From contig NC_090025.1 in NCBI RefSeq assembly GCF_037176765.1, positions 77,911,545 through 77,975,544 of the forward strand: a DNA stretch of 64,000 nucleotides. The letters run 5' to 3'. Origin of the DNA: Anolis sagrei. Taxonomy: Eukaryota; Chordata; Lepidosauria; Squamata; Anolidae. The notes under the pieces were generated by a model. It had not been told where the DNA came from. It did not search any database and worked only from the letters and a program-made list of their open reading frames with translations. Shown here piece by piece: positions 34,801 to 41,149 of this stretch; positions within the stretch are counted from its first letter, which is position 1, and each line of letters begins with the position of its first letter. Position numbers and translations under genes: made by a program.

Positions 34801-36573
34801 AGAGTGCTAAAAAGCTAGGAAGGTAGAATGTAGTGGCTGGTGGCAGCTTTGACAAAGAGGGAGGGGGGAAGAGAGGCCTGCTTTCAAGCTGTCTTGACAG
34901 CCCTAAAGTCGATGGAAGTCTGGATTTGGCCTTTACCATGACTTGCCTTAACCTGGGGCAAGGCCACATTAAGGTAAACCAGATCAGCCTCATGTACCAT
35001 TTAGCCACCGCAGGGCTGATTCAACTCAACTGCACACCGATTTAAGTGGTCAGTGTAGATGTGCCTTTGTTTTGGTGAGACATAGTTGAAGGATTATTTC
35101 TTCCTGATACAAAAGTTGAAAGCAAAGAATAGATGGGAGAAACTGGAGGGAGTCTTAGGCCCCCATCTACATTGCCATATAAAATCCAGATTATCTGCTT
35201 TGAACTGGATTGTATTAATCTGCACTGCTATATAATCCATTTTAAAGGAGATAATCTGGATTTTATATAGAAGTGTAGATGGGGCCTTAGGCTCCTTCTA
35301 CACTGCCCTACACCCCAGGATATGATCCCACATTATCCACTTATTCCAGATTATATGGCAGTGGAGACTCATATAATCCAGTTCAAAGCAGATAATCTGA
35401 GATTGGATCCTGGGATATAGGACAGTGTAGATCCAGCTTTAGAGTTTTTAAAAATAAATTCATATTAAATACAGTGCAAAACACAAAATAATTTCTGAAG
35501 TTTGGAGATAGCTTCAATTCACATCAATTATAACAAAAAATTATGGAGGGCAGCGAGTTGCCCTCTTCTGGCTGTGCTATTCTAAATTAGTGTTCCTTCA
35601 CCTCAGTCAGTATGAAATAGTATAAGTTAAATTAAACTCAGCCAAATGAAACAGAGCCTATCTACAAGGGACATGACACATACATGAACATTACCTCACC
35701 TGTTATCTCCAGCAGCCTGTCTGCTAGAGTACTTTTGCCATGGTCTACATGAGCTATTATGCTGAAATTTCTAATATTCTCAACAGGAAATACTGACATA
35801 TCCACCATGTCCTAAAACACACAATGTCAGAAAATATTAAATTTGTCAACAAACCATGCAATCAAATGTGTATATTTATCCATGTAGTTATACTCATCTT
35901 AAAGCCTAAAATACAGTTTAAGTTTCTTTTGTTTGTTTGCTGAAGGATACAAACTGAACATACATCCTGGTACAAGTTCACTATTCTAGTACTAAAAAAG
36001 TAAACTGACTCAGCGGTTATTAGTGCAAATGATACACCTGGAGTACACTCACTTGAGATTAATTCTCACTAAATAAAAGAAAATCTATAAATGGATAGCA
36101 ATGTGTCATAGAGGTAGAACCACTAGAAAACTGAATAAATAGCGATAATAGCATCCTAAATGAATGTGAGTGATAGAAAAGTTCAGAACCAAAAAAGAAA
36201 ATTTTGTACTAATCAAGGCAGAAAAACAGACAAGTTTTTTGCTGATTGAAAGGCATCATATGATGAACAGTTGTAAACAGTGACTCGTAGCAGACAAGTT
36301 GGTGATAGTTCAAAATTGTTGTTTTGTTGTGTTATATTGCTGATAGAAGTGAAAGGTGTTTAATAAAACTGAAATCATTTCCAACCAACAAATATGTATA
36401 AGTATCCAAAGTACTGTTACCTTGCCACTGCCAGAGTGGTACTGTCTGGGAGACACAGTGCAATACGGAGGGAGTTCTTCCACTCTGAGGGAAAGATACG
36501 AAGCGATACCTCCATGGTATGATTTCTTAAGCCGGACATGAAGAAATAAGACCCTTTTCACAAGTGCAAACAT
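10395..36573 (-). CDS. GUF1: GUF1, mitochondrial translation factor EF4/LepA GTPase (complete coding region, 17 exons)
   Basis: Seventeen exons on the minus strand join without phase errors into 1998 nt, 665 codons plus stop (human 669). The protein is the mitochondrial homologue of bacterial LepA/EF4, a ribosome-dependent GTPase that back-translocates or remobilises stalled ribosomes. Order of parts: a presequence at residues 1-51 (basic and hydroxylated, starting [10 protein letters not shown]); the GTPase domain with G1 AHVDHGKST (71-79), G2 [10 protein letters not shown]3 DTPGHVDF, G4 NKID and G5 SAKLG; domains II to IV; and the EF4-specific C-terminal domain ending in [20 protein letters not shown]. 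In transcript order the exons are 36421-36573, 35700-35811, 32562-32710, 27496-27576, 25374-25451, 24658-24741, 23350-23414, 22439-22642, 20678-20817, 19413-19536, 19152-19284, 18352-18495, 16724-16857, 14635-14736, 12532-12651, 10951-10987 and 10395-10532. All borders are GT/AG. The gene is tail to tail with GNPDA2. Confidence 0.97.
10951..10987 (-). CDS. GUF1: GUF1 coding exon 16 (37-bp micro-exon)
   Basis: Reads [12 protein letters not shown] with one split base in front. Acceptor CCAG above 10987, donor GTAAG below 10951. Confidence 0.94.
11435..11630. mobile_element. pogo/Tigger-like MITE
   Basis: ATCTGCTGAGGTTTAGTTCC to GGATATGGAGGGCTGACTG. Same family as 1557-1735, inside a GUF1 intron. 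Confidence 0.55.
12532..12651 (-). CDS. GUF1: GUF1 coding exon 15, EF4 C-terminal domain
   Basis: Reads [20 protein letters not shown] then [19 protein letters not shown]. 120 bp. The [14 protein letters not shown] block is diagnostic of the EF4 C-terminal domain. Confidence 0.97.
13080..13620 (-). mobile_element. BovB (RTE) LINE, 3' end
   Basis: Minus-strand frame reads [19 protein letters not shown], then [20 protein letters not shown] and [17 protein letters not shown]: the BovB ORF2 C-terminus. The 3' tail at low coordinates ends in the GAACAAATAAACAACAAC-type repeat. 5'-truncated. Confidence 0.9.
14139..14462. mobile_element. hAT MITE with 8-bp target duplication
   Basis: Inverted ends TGTGGTTCCCAACC and GGGAACCACTG, flanked on both sides by ATATATAG (14131-14138 and 14463-14470). 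Internal block GATTCGGTTTGGTTATTTGG is shared with the hAT at 61435-62587. Confidence 0.9.
14635..14736 (-). CDS. GUF1: GUF1 coding exon 14
   Basis: Reads [20 protein letters not shown] then [13 protein letters not shown]. 102 bp, GT/AG borders. Confidence 0.97.
15339..16422 (+). mobile_element. Solo LTR of an endogenous retrovirus or related LTR element
   Basis: A 1084-bp fossil LTR: TG at 15339, CA at 16421-16422, with a perfect 5-bp target duplication AATAT (15334-15338 and 16423-16427). U3 is 15339 to about 15930 with a TATA-like TATAAGG at 15901-15907. R runs about 15930-16380 with AATAAA near 16359 and a GT-rich stretch after it. U5 is about 40 bp. No internal region remains, so it is a solo LTR left by LTR-LTR recombination. 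The perfect duplication suggests a fairly young insertion. Family not identified. It sits in a GUF1 intron, antisense to GUF1. Confidence 0.9.
15353..15898 (+). other. 181-codon open frame inside the U3 part of the solo LTR
   Basis: One uninterrupted frame from ATG to TGA fills nearly the whole U3. The product is very acidic and ends in a Ser/Asp run (SSSSSDDDL). It holds three diverged copies of one motif: [17 protein letters not shown] (about residues 26-42), [17 protein letters not shown] and [17 protein letters not shown]. No known domain recognised. It could be an LTR-encoded accessory protein like those of some complex retroviruses, or a captured piece of another gene. Whether it is expressed is unknown; it looks whole. 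Confidence 0.55.
16724..16857 (-). CDS. GUF1: GUF1 coding exon 13
   Basis: Reads [20 protein letters not shown], then [20 protein letters not shown] and SGYA. EF-G domain V-like part. 134 bp. Confidence 0.97.
18352..18495 (-). CDS. GUF1: GUF1 coding exon 12
   Basis: Reads [20 protein letters not shown], then [20 protein letters not shown] and GKIISLCQ. 144 bp, phase 0. Confidence 0.96.
18706..19085 (+). mobile_element. tRNA-derived SINE followed by L2-type tail
   Basis: GCTGCAGTGACGCAATGGGT is the tRNA-like head; AATGTGAGTAGATCAATAGG and GGCCACATGACCAGGAGGT are the body. TCTGCTCTGAGTCCCCTTGG and GGAATATAAATA then form an L2-like 3' end, followed by an ATT/AAT microsatellite to about 19130. 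Confidence 0.75.
19152..19284 (-). CDS. GUF1: GUF1 coding exon 11
   Basis: Reads [20 protein letters not shown], then [20 protein letters not shown] and KLIK. 133 bp. The [11 protein letters not shown] stretch is a hallmark of the LepA family. Confidence 0.97.
19413..19536 (-). CDS. GUF1: GUF1 coding exon 10
   Basis: Reads [20 protein letters not shown] then [20 protein letters not shown]. Domain III region, strongly conserved. 124 bp. Confidence 0.97.
19848..19985 (-). mobile_element. L2-type 3' tail with AAT microsatellite
   Basis: An AAT tract, then TATCCCGCTTTCCCCCCTAA and GTGGCTCACAACGTTT, the reversed 3' end common to L2 tails in this window. Confidence 0.55.
20010..20210. mobile_element. 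hAT MITE with internal tandem duplication
   Basis: Ends CAGTGGTTCTCAAACTG and CTGAGAACCACTG; target duplication ATTTAACA at 20002-20009 and 20211-20218. The left half (CAGTGGTTCT ... AACTCCCAG) is present twice in a row. Confidence 0.9.
20678..20817 (-). CDS. GUF1: GUF1 coding exon 9
   Basis: Reads [20 protein letters not shown], then [20 protein letters not shown] and KPMVFA. 140 bp, GT/AG borders. Confidence 0.97.
21000..21150. mobile_element. MITE of the CTACACTGCC / GGCAGTGTAG family
   Basis: Inverted blocks CTTCTACACTGTCCTATAAA and GGCACTGTAGAAG around TTGAACTGGATTATATGG-type sequence. The same family recurs at 35158-35440, 39915-39985, 41095-41150, 43995-44085 and 46180-46310. Confidence 0.65.
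21500..21840 (+). mobile_element. L2-type LINE 3' end
   Basis: CCCCAAGACTGCGGAACAAC and GCCAGAAATGCTCTC match the L2 ORF2 end (RLWNNLP..); it ends GTAACCTACTTCGACCCACA and GGTAAGAAATAAAATTATTA. Target of the Penelope-type palindrome that follows. Confidence 0.65.
21841..22060. mobile_element. Penelope-like element ends as a perfect-centre palindrome
   Basis: Two 90-nt arms, 21841-21930 and 21931-22020, are inverted around AGAGGATCCTCT with no spacer. Each arm is a Penelope terminal sequence (CCTGCATCTATG, GAAACGTTAGGAG); the right side runs on into ATGAAAGCCTTCGACAATAC. Confidence 0.8.
22439..22642 (-). CDS. GUF1: GUF1 coding exon 8, start of domain II
   Basis: Reads [20 protein letters not shown], then [19 protein letters not shown], and on to [17 protein letters not shown]. 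204 bp. This is the beta-barrel domain II shared with EF-G and EF4. Confidence 0.97.
22793..23103 (-). mobile_element. tRNA-derived SINE
   Basis: Full-length minus copy: head at 23040-23103 (GGTTTAACCCGCTGTGCCAC reversed), body AGCCGGCATTGTCCGTAGAC, tail TTTCCCCTTGACATTAAGTC. Same family as 18706 and 33435. Confidence 0.8.
23350..23414 (-). CDS. GUF1: GUF1 coding exon 7, G5 SAK
   Basis: Reads [20 protein letters not shown] then P plus two bases. SAK is the G5 guanine-contact motif. 65 bp. Confidence 0.96.
23990..24545. mobile_element. Cluster of hAT-like MITEs (CCTTCCACACAGC family) with a SINE inside
   Basis: Repeated blocks CCCTTCCACACAGCTATATA, ATATTCTGGGATATGGGG and GCTGTGTGGAAGAGCCC. 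A tRNA-derived SINE (24028-24256, GGGATAAACCCTTGTGCTGG to CGCTTCAGACACG) splits one copy. Further copies are at 51093-51230, 51508-51660 and 55183-56205. Confidence 0.7.
24658..24741 (-). CDS. GUF1: GUF1 coding exon 6
   Basis: Reads [20 protein letters not shown] then IPKRDCIR. It starts with the ID of NKID. 84 bp, phase 0. Confidence 0.96.
25374..25451 (-). CDS. GUF1: GUF1 coding exon 5
   Basis: Reads [20 protein letters not shown] then IPVINK. The NK of the G4 NKID motif sits at the exon end. 78 bp, phase 0. Confidence 0.96.
25648..25780 (+). mobile_element. hAT (Charlie-like) 5' fragment
   Basis: CAGGGGTCCTCAAACTTTTT, GGGCCAGTTCACTGTCCCTC and GGAGGGCCAGACTATAG, as in the complete copy at 58011-59421. 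Broken at TTATTTTG and fused to the end of a GCTGTGTGGAAGGGCCC MITE. Confidence 0.8.
25855..26105 (+). mobile_element. Penelope-like element fragment
   Basis: ACAAAATCTGGCTACCAGTA, CAATCAGGGCCAGCTAATCA and TAATCAAGGTGGCCAATTGA correspond to the region after the GIY-YIG domain in the copy at 39390-39540. Confidence 0.7.
26110..26410 (-). mobile_element. SINE fragment fused to GC-rich hairpin sequence
   Basis: 26110-26250 is the 3' part of the tRNA-derived SINE in minus orientation (AGTCGAAGAGCCGGAGTTGT, CATGCATGGAGCGCC). From there a non-SINE GC-rich segment follows, with a 28-bp hairpin at 26255-26318 and a partial third copy at 26369-26393. Confidence 0.65.
26770..27182. mobile_element. Tc1/pogo-type MITE
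   Basis: Inverted ends AGTCCCCAAGTTACAAACG and GTTGTAACTTAGAGACTGCCTG. About 410 bp, without coding capacity. Confidence 0.6.
27496..27576 (-). CDS. GUF1: GUF1 coding exon 4, switch II (end of G3)
   Basis: Reads [18 protein letters not shown] then VLLVVDANE. It completes DTPGHVDF across the intron. Exon of 81 bp, phase 0 on both sides. Confidence 0.97.
27590..27800. mobile_element. pogo/Tigger-like MITE
   Basis: TGGAGGTAATTTTATACAAT, TTTGTGTACACTGACTCATC and GTCACTATCTCAGTCATCCA. Same family as 7370 and 33090. It lies just beyond the acceptor of GUF1 coding exon 4. Confidence 0.6.
28300..30052 (+). mobile_element. Helitron, unit 1 of a head-to-tail pair
   Basis: Starts TCTATATATATAAATTTG at 28300 after an A, ends with hairpin GCCACAGCAACGCGTGGC and AGGGCACAGCTAG at 30052. 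Inside, in order: five 129-bp repeats, a CpG-rich patch (28984-29090), 45-bp CA/GC-rich repeats (about 29100-29250), GA-rich simple sequence (29310-29620), an internal near-copy of the 3' hairpin (GCCACAGCAACACGTGGC, 29626-29643) and a unique end. Confidence 0.85.
28341..28986 (+). repeat. 129-bp minisatellite in Helitron unit 1, five copies
   Basis: Copies begin AAAACTCAAA-type at 28341, 28470, 28599, 28728 and 28857, spaced exactly 129 bp. Copies are over 95% alike by eye. Because 129 is 43 x 3, frames stay open over several repeats on both strands. Confidence 0.92.
30053..31774 (+). mobile_element. Helitron, unit 2 of a head-to-tail pair
   Basis: Begins TATATATATAAATTTGTT directly after the CTAG of unit 1 (the leading TC is absent) and ends AGGGCACAGCTAG at 31774 before a T. 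Same order of parts as unit 1, but it lacks most of the CpG-rich patch, has more 45-bp repeats (30735-31030) and a shorter GA tract. Confidence 0.85.
30092..30705 (+). repeat. 129-bp minisatellite in Helitron unit 2, five copies
   Basis: Copies begin at 30092, 30221, 30349, 30478 and 30607; one spacing is 128, the rest 129. The last copy is cut short at the junction with the CA/GC-rich part. Confidence 0.92.
32562..32710 (-). CDS. GUF1: GUF1 coding exon 3, switch I (G2)
   Basis: Reads [20 protein letters not shown], then [15 protein letters not shown] (G2), and ends NLIDTP, the first half of G3. Length 149 bp, GT/AG borders. Confidence 0.97.
33090..33420. mobile_element. pogo/Tigger-like MITE
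   Basis: Starts AGGTTGAATATCCCTCCTAA; contains TTTTTGTACACTGAACTATC and GTCACTATCTCTGCCAGC; ends CTACCTGTA. Family as at 7370 and 59885. Confidence 0.6.
33435..33770 (+). mobile_element. tRNA-derived SINE, near full length
   Basis: Head GCCCTGGTGGTGCAGCGGGT (box A), body AATGTGAGTAGATTAATAGG and CTGACCACATGATCTTGGAG, tail ACTTAATATCAGGGAAAACC. A C tract lies at 33713-33722. Confidence 0.8.
34499..35066. mobile_element. Probable DNA-transposon MITE, about 570 bp
   Basis: Left end AGACCCTTCTATACTGGC faces right end GTCAGTGTAGATGTGCC as a short inverted repeat. Interior GC-rich, with a C tract near 34752-34765 and no plausible protein. Confidence 0.45.
35158..35440. mobile_element. Two abutting MITEs of the CTACACTGCC family
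   Basis: Two copies follow each other: CCCATCTACATTGCCATATA to AGAAGTGTAGATGGGGCC, then CCTTCTACACTGCCCTACAC to GGACAGTGTAGATCC. It lies just below GUF1 coding exon 2. Confidence 0.7.
35700..35811 (-). CDS. GUF1: GUF1 coding exon 2, P-loop (G1)
   Basis: Reads [20 protein letters not shown] then [17 protein letters not shown], and ends in the first base of a Gly codon. GHVDHGKS/T-type nucleotide-binding loop. Acceptor TTTTAG above 35811, donor GTGAGG below 35700. Confidence 0.97.
36421..36573 (-). CDS. GUF1: GUF1 coding exon 1, mitochondrial presequence
   Basis: Start ATG at 36573-36571, donor GTAACAG below 36421, 51 codons. It reads [18 protein letters not shown] and ends RQYHSGSGK. There is no acidic residue in the first 30, and it is rich in Arg, Lys and Ser, as expected for mitochondrial import. 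The human protein starts MWTLVGRG, which supports this start. Residue conservation is low, as is usual for presequences, so the start is slightly less certain than the rest. Confidence 0.85.
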
Positions 36574-36814
36574 TTTTCAGGACAGCTGCAAACGCCACCA
36601 TTCAGACTGTGGGGTGGTAGGCAAAGCTTTTGGAACACAGCACAGATTCAGTCAGTGGTTCAATATAGCATACTCCATAGATAAGCTTGCTTCAGTAAAA
36701 GCCAATGATCAATTCTTTCACTCAAACACATTTTCAAATTCAGGGCAGACTGCTTTTATGACGAAAAATGTTCTCAGAATAGGGATGAAGACAGATGCAC
36801 AGTCCAGGGTGAAC
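36574..36814 (-). other. GUF1: GUF1 5' leader of coding exon 1, candidate splice acceptors
   Basis: Upstream of the start codon on the minus strand, two plausible acceptors are seen: CCACCCCACAG ending at 36607 and TTTTTTGCAG ending at 36815. The distal choice would add several short upstream ATG frames to the leader. Either could join the non-coding exon near 41.5 kb. Confidence 0.45.
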
Positions 36815-37509
36815 CTGCAAAAAAGGGAAACAGAGCTTAATTTCTAAAAGTACACCTAACCTGCCTCAATGTTTTACTTTCTTTCTTGCCATAATCCAAC
36901 TGTAATCAGCAACCAAATTCTTGCTATTGAACATTACAGAATTTGCTTCCTTCCTCTCTCCACTGCAGCCTCTGGTTCCATGTGAAAATGGACTTAGCAG
37001 CTTTAGTAAGATAATCACAACAATTATCCAGTCACTGCCTATCATTATTTTCTATAATTTGAACAGCTTATTCAGCCCCCCTGGTGTTCGTGCTGACCTG
37101 CATTAGTTTTGATTATTGATTATTTAGTTTGTTTTCCCCCCCAGAACTCATTAAATGTTTGCATTACTCATGGAAGGTATTTCAACATATAAATAAACAT
37201 AGAACTTACTAGTGCAAGTTTGTTTCCCCACTGGGTTTATATGCAGCAATTTACCATGTCTCCTGACAACAAGGTAATATAGCAAAGAGACATTGTAGTT
37301 GCATATTACACATTTATCTCTGCAGAGAAAGTTAATTTGACTCTGTACTTATGCAGGAAAAAAAAGCTTAAGGCAATGAGATGGGAGCCACAAGACAGCT
37401 TCCTCTTCATATTGCCTCATATAGCTGTGATATATATTTAAAGTTCATCTGTTTCTGTTTCTGCTATCTAAAGTTGGACATTGCTAAAGCCATGTTATTT
37501 TCAGACATC

Positions 37510-37690
37510 TCATAGACCTACAGGTTGGGAATATCATCATCCTAACAGAAACACACTTGATCTTTACTACTTTGGAGAAACTAAGCAAACTTTGGTCTAC
37601 CTAGTGCTTGGATGGAAGATGAAATATCAGTGTTCTGCAGATTGTACTAAGAAAGACACTTGCCTAAAACCCAGTAAGAGCTGAAACTCT
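37510..37690 (+). mobile_element. 5S rRNA-derived SINE
   Basis: ACTTGATCTTTACTACTTTG, AGAAACTAAGCAAACTTTGG and TAGTGCTTGGATGGAAGATG follow the 5S sequence (GAAGCTAAGCAGGGTC..AGTACTTGGATGGGAGAC). The later part CTAAGAAAGACACTTGCCTA belongs to the SINE body. It is a diverged retrocopy, not a 5S gene. Confidence 0.7.
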
Positions 37691-37859
37691 TCTTAGGGGG
37701 CATCTACACTGTAGGAATAATGCATTGACCATTTTAATATTGACTATTCAATTACGGGACCTCTAGTATTGATCTTATACATTCTTTTCAATGGACATTA
37801 TATGTTTTAACTGGTCTATGTGTTAACCGATATCACGTGTCTTTAACTGATATTATGTC

Positions 37860-38395
37860 TTTCAACAGACTGTGTCCCTCCCCCATGAACCTGCGCAGGT
37901 TTTGATATTTTGCTGGGGAGGCCCTTCTCTCTGTCCCACCCCCGTCCCAAGCATGGTTGGTGAGGATGAGGGAGAGAGCTTTCTTGGTTACGACCCCCTG
38001 GCTTTTGAATGCCCTCCCCATGAAGGCATGACTATTCAAGCAGATCTTTGACAATGGCTAATGTATAATCTAAAGTGGATGACCTAAACAGATTGAAGTA
38101 GACTCTGACATTTTAATGCTAATATTTTAATCTGTTTTATGGTTGGGATGCTAAACTTGGTTTGTATAGTTTATTTTTAACTACAATTTTATTGTTGCGT
38201 TTCTTTGGTTATTTCACTTTGATTGAGGTGTCTTATGTTAATCCTTGTATGTTGTTATTTTATATTACCCGGTGTTGTTTATTGATTTTGGCTAATTTCC
38301 GTTGTATTTGATATGTTCTGTGTTGCACTATTATTGCTTTGTAAGCCATCCCGAGTCCGTTTTGGGAGACGAGGCAGGATATAATTAAAGTTGTT
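37860..38395 (+). mobile_element. L2-type LINE 3' end
   Basis: Contains the ORF2 end region in several frames (GGGAGGCCCTTCTCTCTGTC, TGGCTTTTGAATGCCCTCCC) and the 3' end TTGTAAGCCATCCCGAGTCC and GGCAGGATATAATTAAAG. Diverged and frameshifted. Confidence 0.7.
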
Positions 38396-38688
38396 ATTGT
38401 ATTGTCGAAGGCTTTCATGGCCGGAATCACTCAGTTCTTGTGGGTTTTTTTCGGGCTATATGGCCATGTTCTAGAGGCATTTCTCCTGACGTTTCGCCTG
38501 CATCTATGGCAAGCATCCTCAGAGGTCTGCTGGAGCTGGGAAAAAGGGGTTTTATTTATCTGTGGAATGACCAGGGTGAGACAAAAGGCTTTTGTAAGTT
38601 GGGCTAGGTGTGAATCTTTTCAACTGACCACCTTGATTAGCATACAATGGGCTGACAGTGCCTGGAGCAAACTCTTCTTGAAAGGTGA

Positions 38689-39090
38689 TTAGATGTCCCT
38701 GCCTGTTTTTCTCTCTGCTGTTTTAATTTTAGAATTTCTTAATACTGGTAGCCAGATTTTGTTCATTTTCATGGTTTCTTCCTTTCTGTTGAAATTGTCC
38801 ACATGTTTGTGGATTTCAATGGCTTCTCTGTGTAGTCTGACATGGTGGTTGTGAGAGTGGTCCAGCATTTTTGTGTTCTCAAATAAAATGCTGTGTCCAG
38901 GTTGGTTCATCAGGTGCTCTGCTATGGCTGACTTCTCTGGTTGAAGTAGTCTGCAGTGCCTTTCATGTTCCTGGATTCTTGTTTGGGCGCTGCGTTTGGT
39001 GGTCCCTATGTAGACTTGTCCACAGCTGCATGGTATACGGAAAATCCAACAAATGCTACGTTCAGCAAAGGACAAGAGGGATCCTCTCAC
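38689..39090 (-). CDS. GIY-YIG endonuclease domain of Penelope-like element (left arm)
   Basis: Same protein as the right arm with one Arg/Lys difference in about 115 shared residues (LPVLRNSKIK against LPVLKNSKIK). Its N-terminal lead-in differs because the spacer is read from the other side. Confidence 0.85.
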   Translation of the reverse strand: MRGSLLSFAERSICWIFRIPCSCGQVYIGTTKRSAQTRIQEHERHCRLLQPEKSAIAEHLMNQPGHSILFENTKMLDHSHNHHVRLHREAIEIHKHVDNFNRKEETMKMNKIWLPVLRNSKIKTAERKTGRDI

Positions 39091-39457
39091 CTCTGCAGGA
39101 GTCTACCGTATACCATGCAGCTGTGGACAAGTCTACATAGGGACCACCAAACGCAGCGCCCAAACAAGAATCCAGGAACATGAAAGGCACTGCAGACTAC
39201 TTCAACCAGAGAAGTCAGCCATAGCAGAGCACCTGATGAACCAACCTGGACACAGCATTTTATTTGAGAACACAAAAATGCTGGACCACTCTCACAACCA
39301 CCATGTCAGACTACACAGAGAAGCCATTGAAATCCACAAACATGTGGACAATTTCAACAGAAAGGAAGAAACCATGAAAATGAACAAAATCTGGCTACCA
39401 GTATTAAAAAATTCTAAAATTAAAACAGCAGAGAGAAAAACAGGCAGGGACATCTAA
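39053..39457 (+). CDS. GIY-YIG endonuclease domain of Penelope-like element (right arm)
   Basis: Reads SAGVYRIPCSCGQVYIGTTK and ends KIKTAERKTGRDI. The GIY-YIG motif here is GVYRIPC..QVYIGTT, with the conserved Arg in QTRIQEH and the Glu and CX2C-type residues typical of the Penelope group. It is the C-terminal part of the usual RT-EN protein; the RT half is missing, so it is a fragment, not a working element. Confidence 0.85.
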   Translation: MLRSAKDKRDPLTSAGVYRIPCSCGQVYIGTTKRSAQTRIQEHERHCRLLQPEKSAIAEHLMNQPGHSILFENTKMLDHSHNHHVRLHREAIEIHKHVDNFNRKEETMKMNKIWLPVLKNSKIKTAERKTGRDI

Positions 39458-39989
39458 TCACCTTTCAAGAAGAGTTTGCTCCAGGCACTGTCAGCCCATT
39501 GTATGCTAATCAAGGTGGTCAGTTGAAAAGATTCACACCTAGCCCAACTTACAAAAGCCTTTTGTCTCACCCTGGTCATTCCACAGATATATAAAACCCC
39601 CTTTTCCCAGCTCCAGCAGACCTCTGAGGATGCTTGCCATAGATGCAGGCGAAACGTCAGGAGAAATGCCTCTAGAACATGGCCATATAGCCCGAAAAAA
39701 CCCACAAGAACTGAAAGTTGTTATTATTGTTATTATTATTGTTGTTGTTGTTGTTGTTGTTATGGTTGCATTATAACATGTTGTGGTTCCCCATTTTGAT
39801 CCATGGTAAGAGGTGGGTAACCAAATAATAATAATTACTACTACTTAGTTTCGGTATGTGATTTCATGTCACCTGTAGACTTATGGTGACTCCATGGATT
39901 TCAAAGGGTTTTCTCAGGGCCCATTGCCATATAAAATCCAGATTGTCTGCTTTGAACTGGATTATATGGCATTGCAGACTGTTCTGTCT

Positions 39990-40182
39990 GATATTTTGTT
40001 TTATGTGATATGTTATGTCTTAATTTTAGATGTTAAGTCATAATTTGTTCTTATGTGTTGGATTATTATGTCTTGCTATTATGTATTTATTGGTTGTCGT
40101 ATTCGGGCATTTAATGTTTGCCTCTTTGTGATTGGAATCTGCCCTGAGTCCCTTTGGGGAGATAAGGCGAAATCTAAATAAA
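39990..40182 (+). mobile_element. L2-type 3' tail
   Basis: GAATCTGCCCTGAGTCCCTT, TGGGGAGATAAGGCGAAATC and TAAATAA. A Helitron starts directly after it, so the tail is split at 40182/41069. Confidence 0.65.
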
Positions 40183-41068
40183 CTAGCCATCCCCTGCCAC
40201 GCGTTGCTGTGGCCCAGTCTGGTGATCTGGAAAATAAAGTAATGAGAAAGTGTTGGTTTCTAATATATGTAATTTCTTTCTGCTTGTGGACAAACAGTAT
40301 TTCTTGCTGTTTCTTTCAGTGTTGATGTGGAGAGTGTCTGGTTTGCCTACTCTGGAACATGCAACATATCATTGTCCTTCTTTAGGGGTCCCTTTCAAAT
40401 CTATGATACGATATTTGTGTGTGTGTGTGAATCATATCTATCTATATCTATGGCTGGCTGGCTCTTTGTCAGGAGGGCTTTGATTACGTTTTCTTAAACT
40501 GATGAAGGGAGTTGGATTGGATGGCCTTAAGTGTTTTCTGTTGGTCATGGGAGTTCTGTGTGGGAAGTTTGCCCCGATTCTGTTGTTCATGGGGTTTTGA
40601 ATGCTCTTTGATTGTAGGTGAACTGTGAATCCCAGTGACTACAACTCCCAAATGTCAAGGTCTATTTCCCCCAAACTCCATCTGTGTTCATATTTGGGTG
40701 TATTGAGTGCTTGTGCAAGTTTGGTCCAAATCCATCATTGTTTGAGTCCACAGTGCTCTCTGGATGTAGGTGAACTACAACTCAAGGTCAATGCCCACCA
40801 AACCCTTCCAGTATTTTCTGTTGGTCATGGGAGTTCTGCGTGCCAAGTTTTGTTCTATTCCATCATTGGAGTTCAGAATGCTCTTTGATTGTAGGTGAAC
40901 TATAAATCCCAGAAACTACAACTCCCAAATGACAAAATCATTTATTTTTTTTTAGTGATGGTCACTCCTTGTGTTGTGAGATGTTTTGTTGCCAAATTTG
41001 GTGTGATTTCATTCATTGGTTCTTTTGTTTTTAAGGTACTCATTATGCACAGAACATTTATATATAGA
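40183..41068 (-). mobile_element. Helitron, non-autonomous, 886 bp
   Basis: 5' end TCTATATATAAATGTTC at 41068, 3' end GGCCACAGCAACGCGTGGCA then GGGGATGGCTAG at 40183. Sits between A and T in an L2 tail. Sister copy of 55197-56079 in the opposite direction. Confidence 0.88.
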
Positions 41069-41149
41069 TAGATTATTCTTATTATTTAATATTATCCAAT
41101 TCAAAGCAGATGATCTGGATTTTATAAGGCTGTGTAGATGGGGCCTCAG

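Larger units (their letters stand above)
38431..39714. mobile_element. Head-to-head Penelope-like elements forming a 1.28-kb palindrome
   Basis: Left arm 38431-39040 and right arm 39106-39714 are inverted copies of about 610 bp, about 99% alike, with a 65-bp spacer. Each arm codes the same GIY-YIG endonuclease domain: YRIPCSCGQVYIGTTKRSAQ, then TRIQEHERHCRLLQPEKSAI. The right arm frame is open to TAA at 39455-39457; the left arm frame is open to TAG at 38691-38689. No reverse-transcriptase part is present. The outer ends carry the Penelope terminal sequence (TTCTTGTGGGTTTTTTTCGG). Confidence 0.9.
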
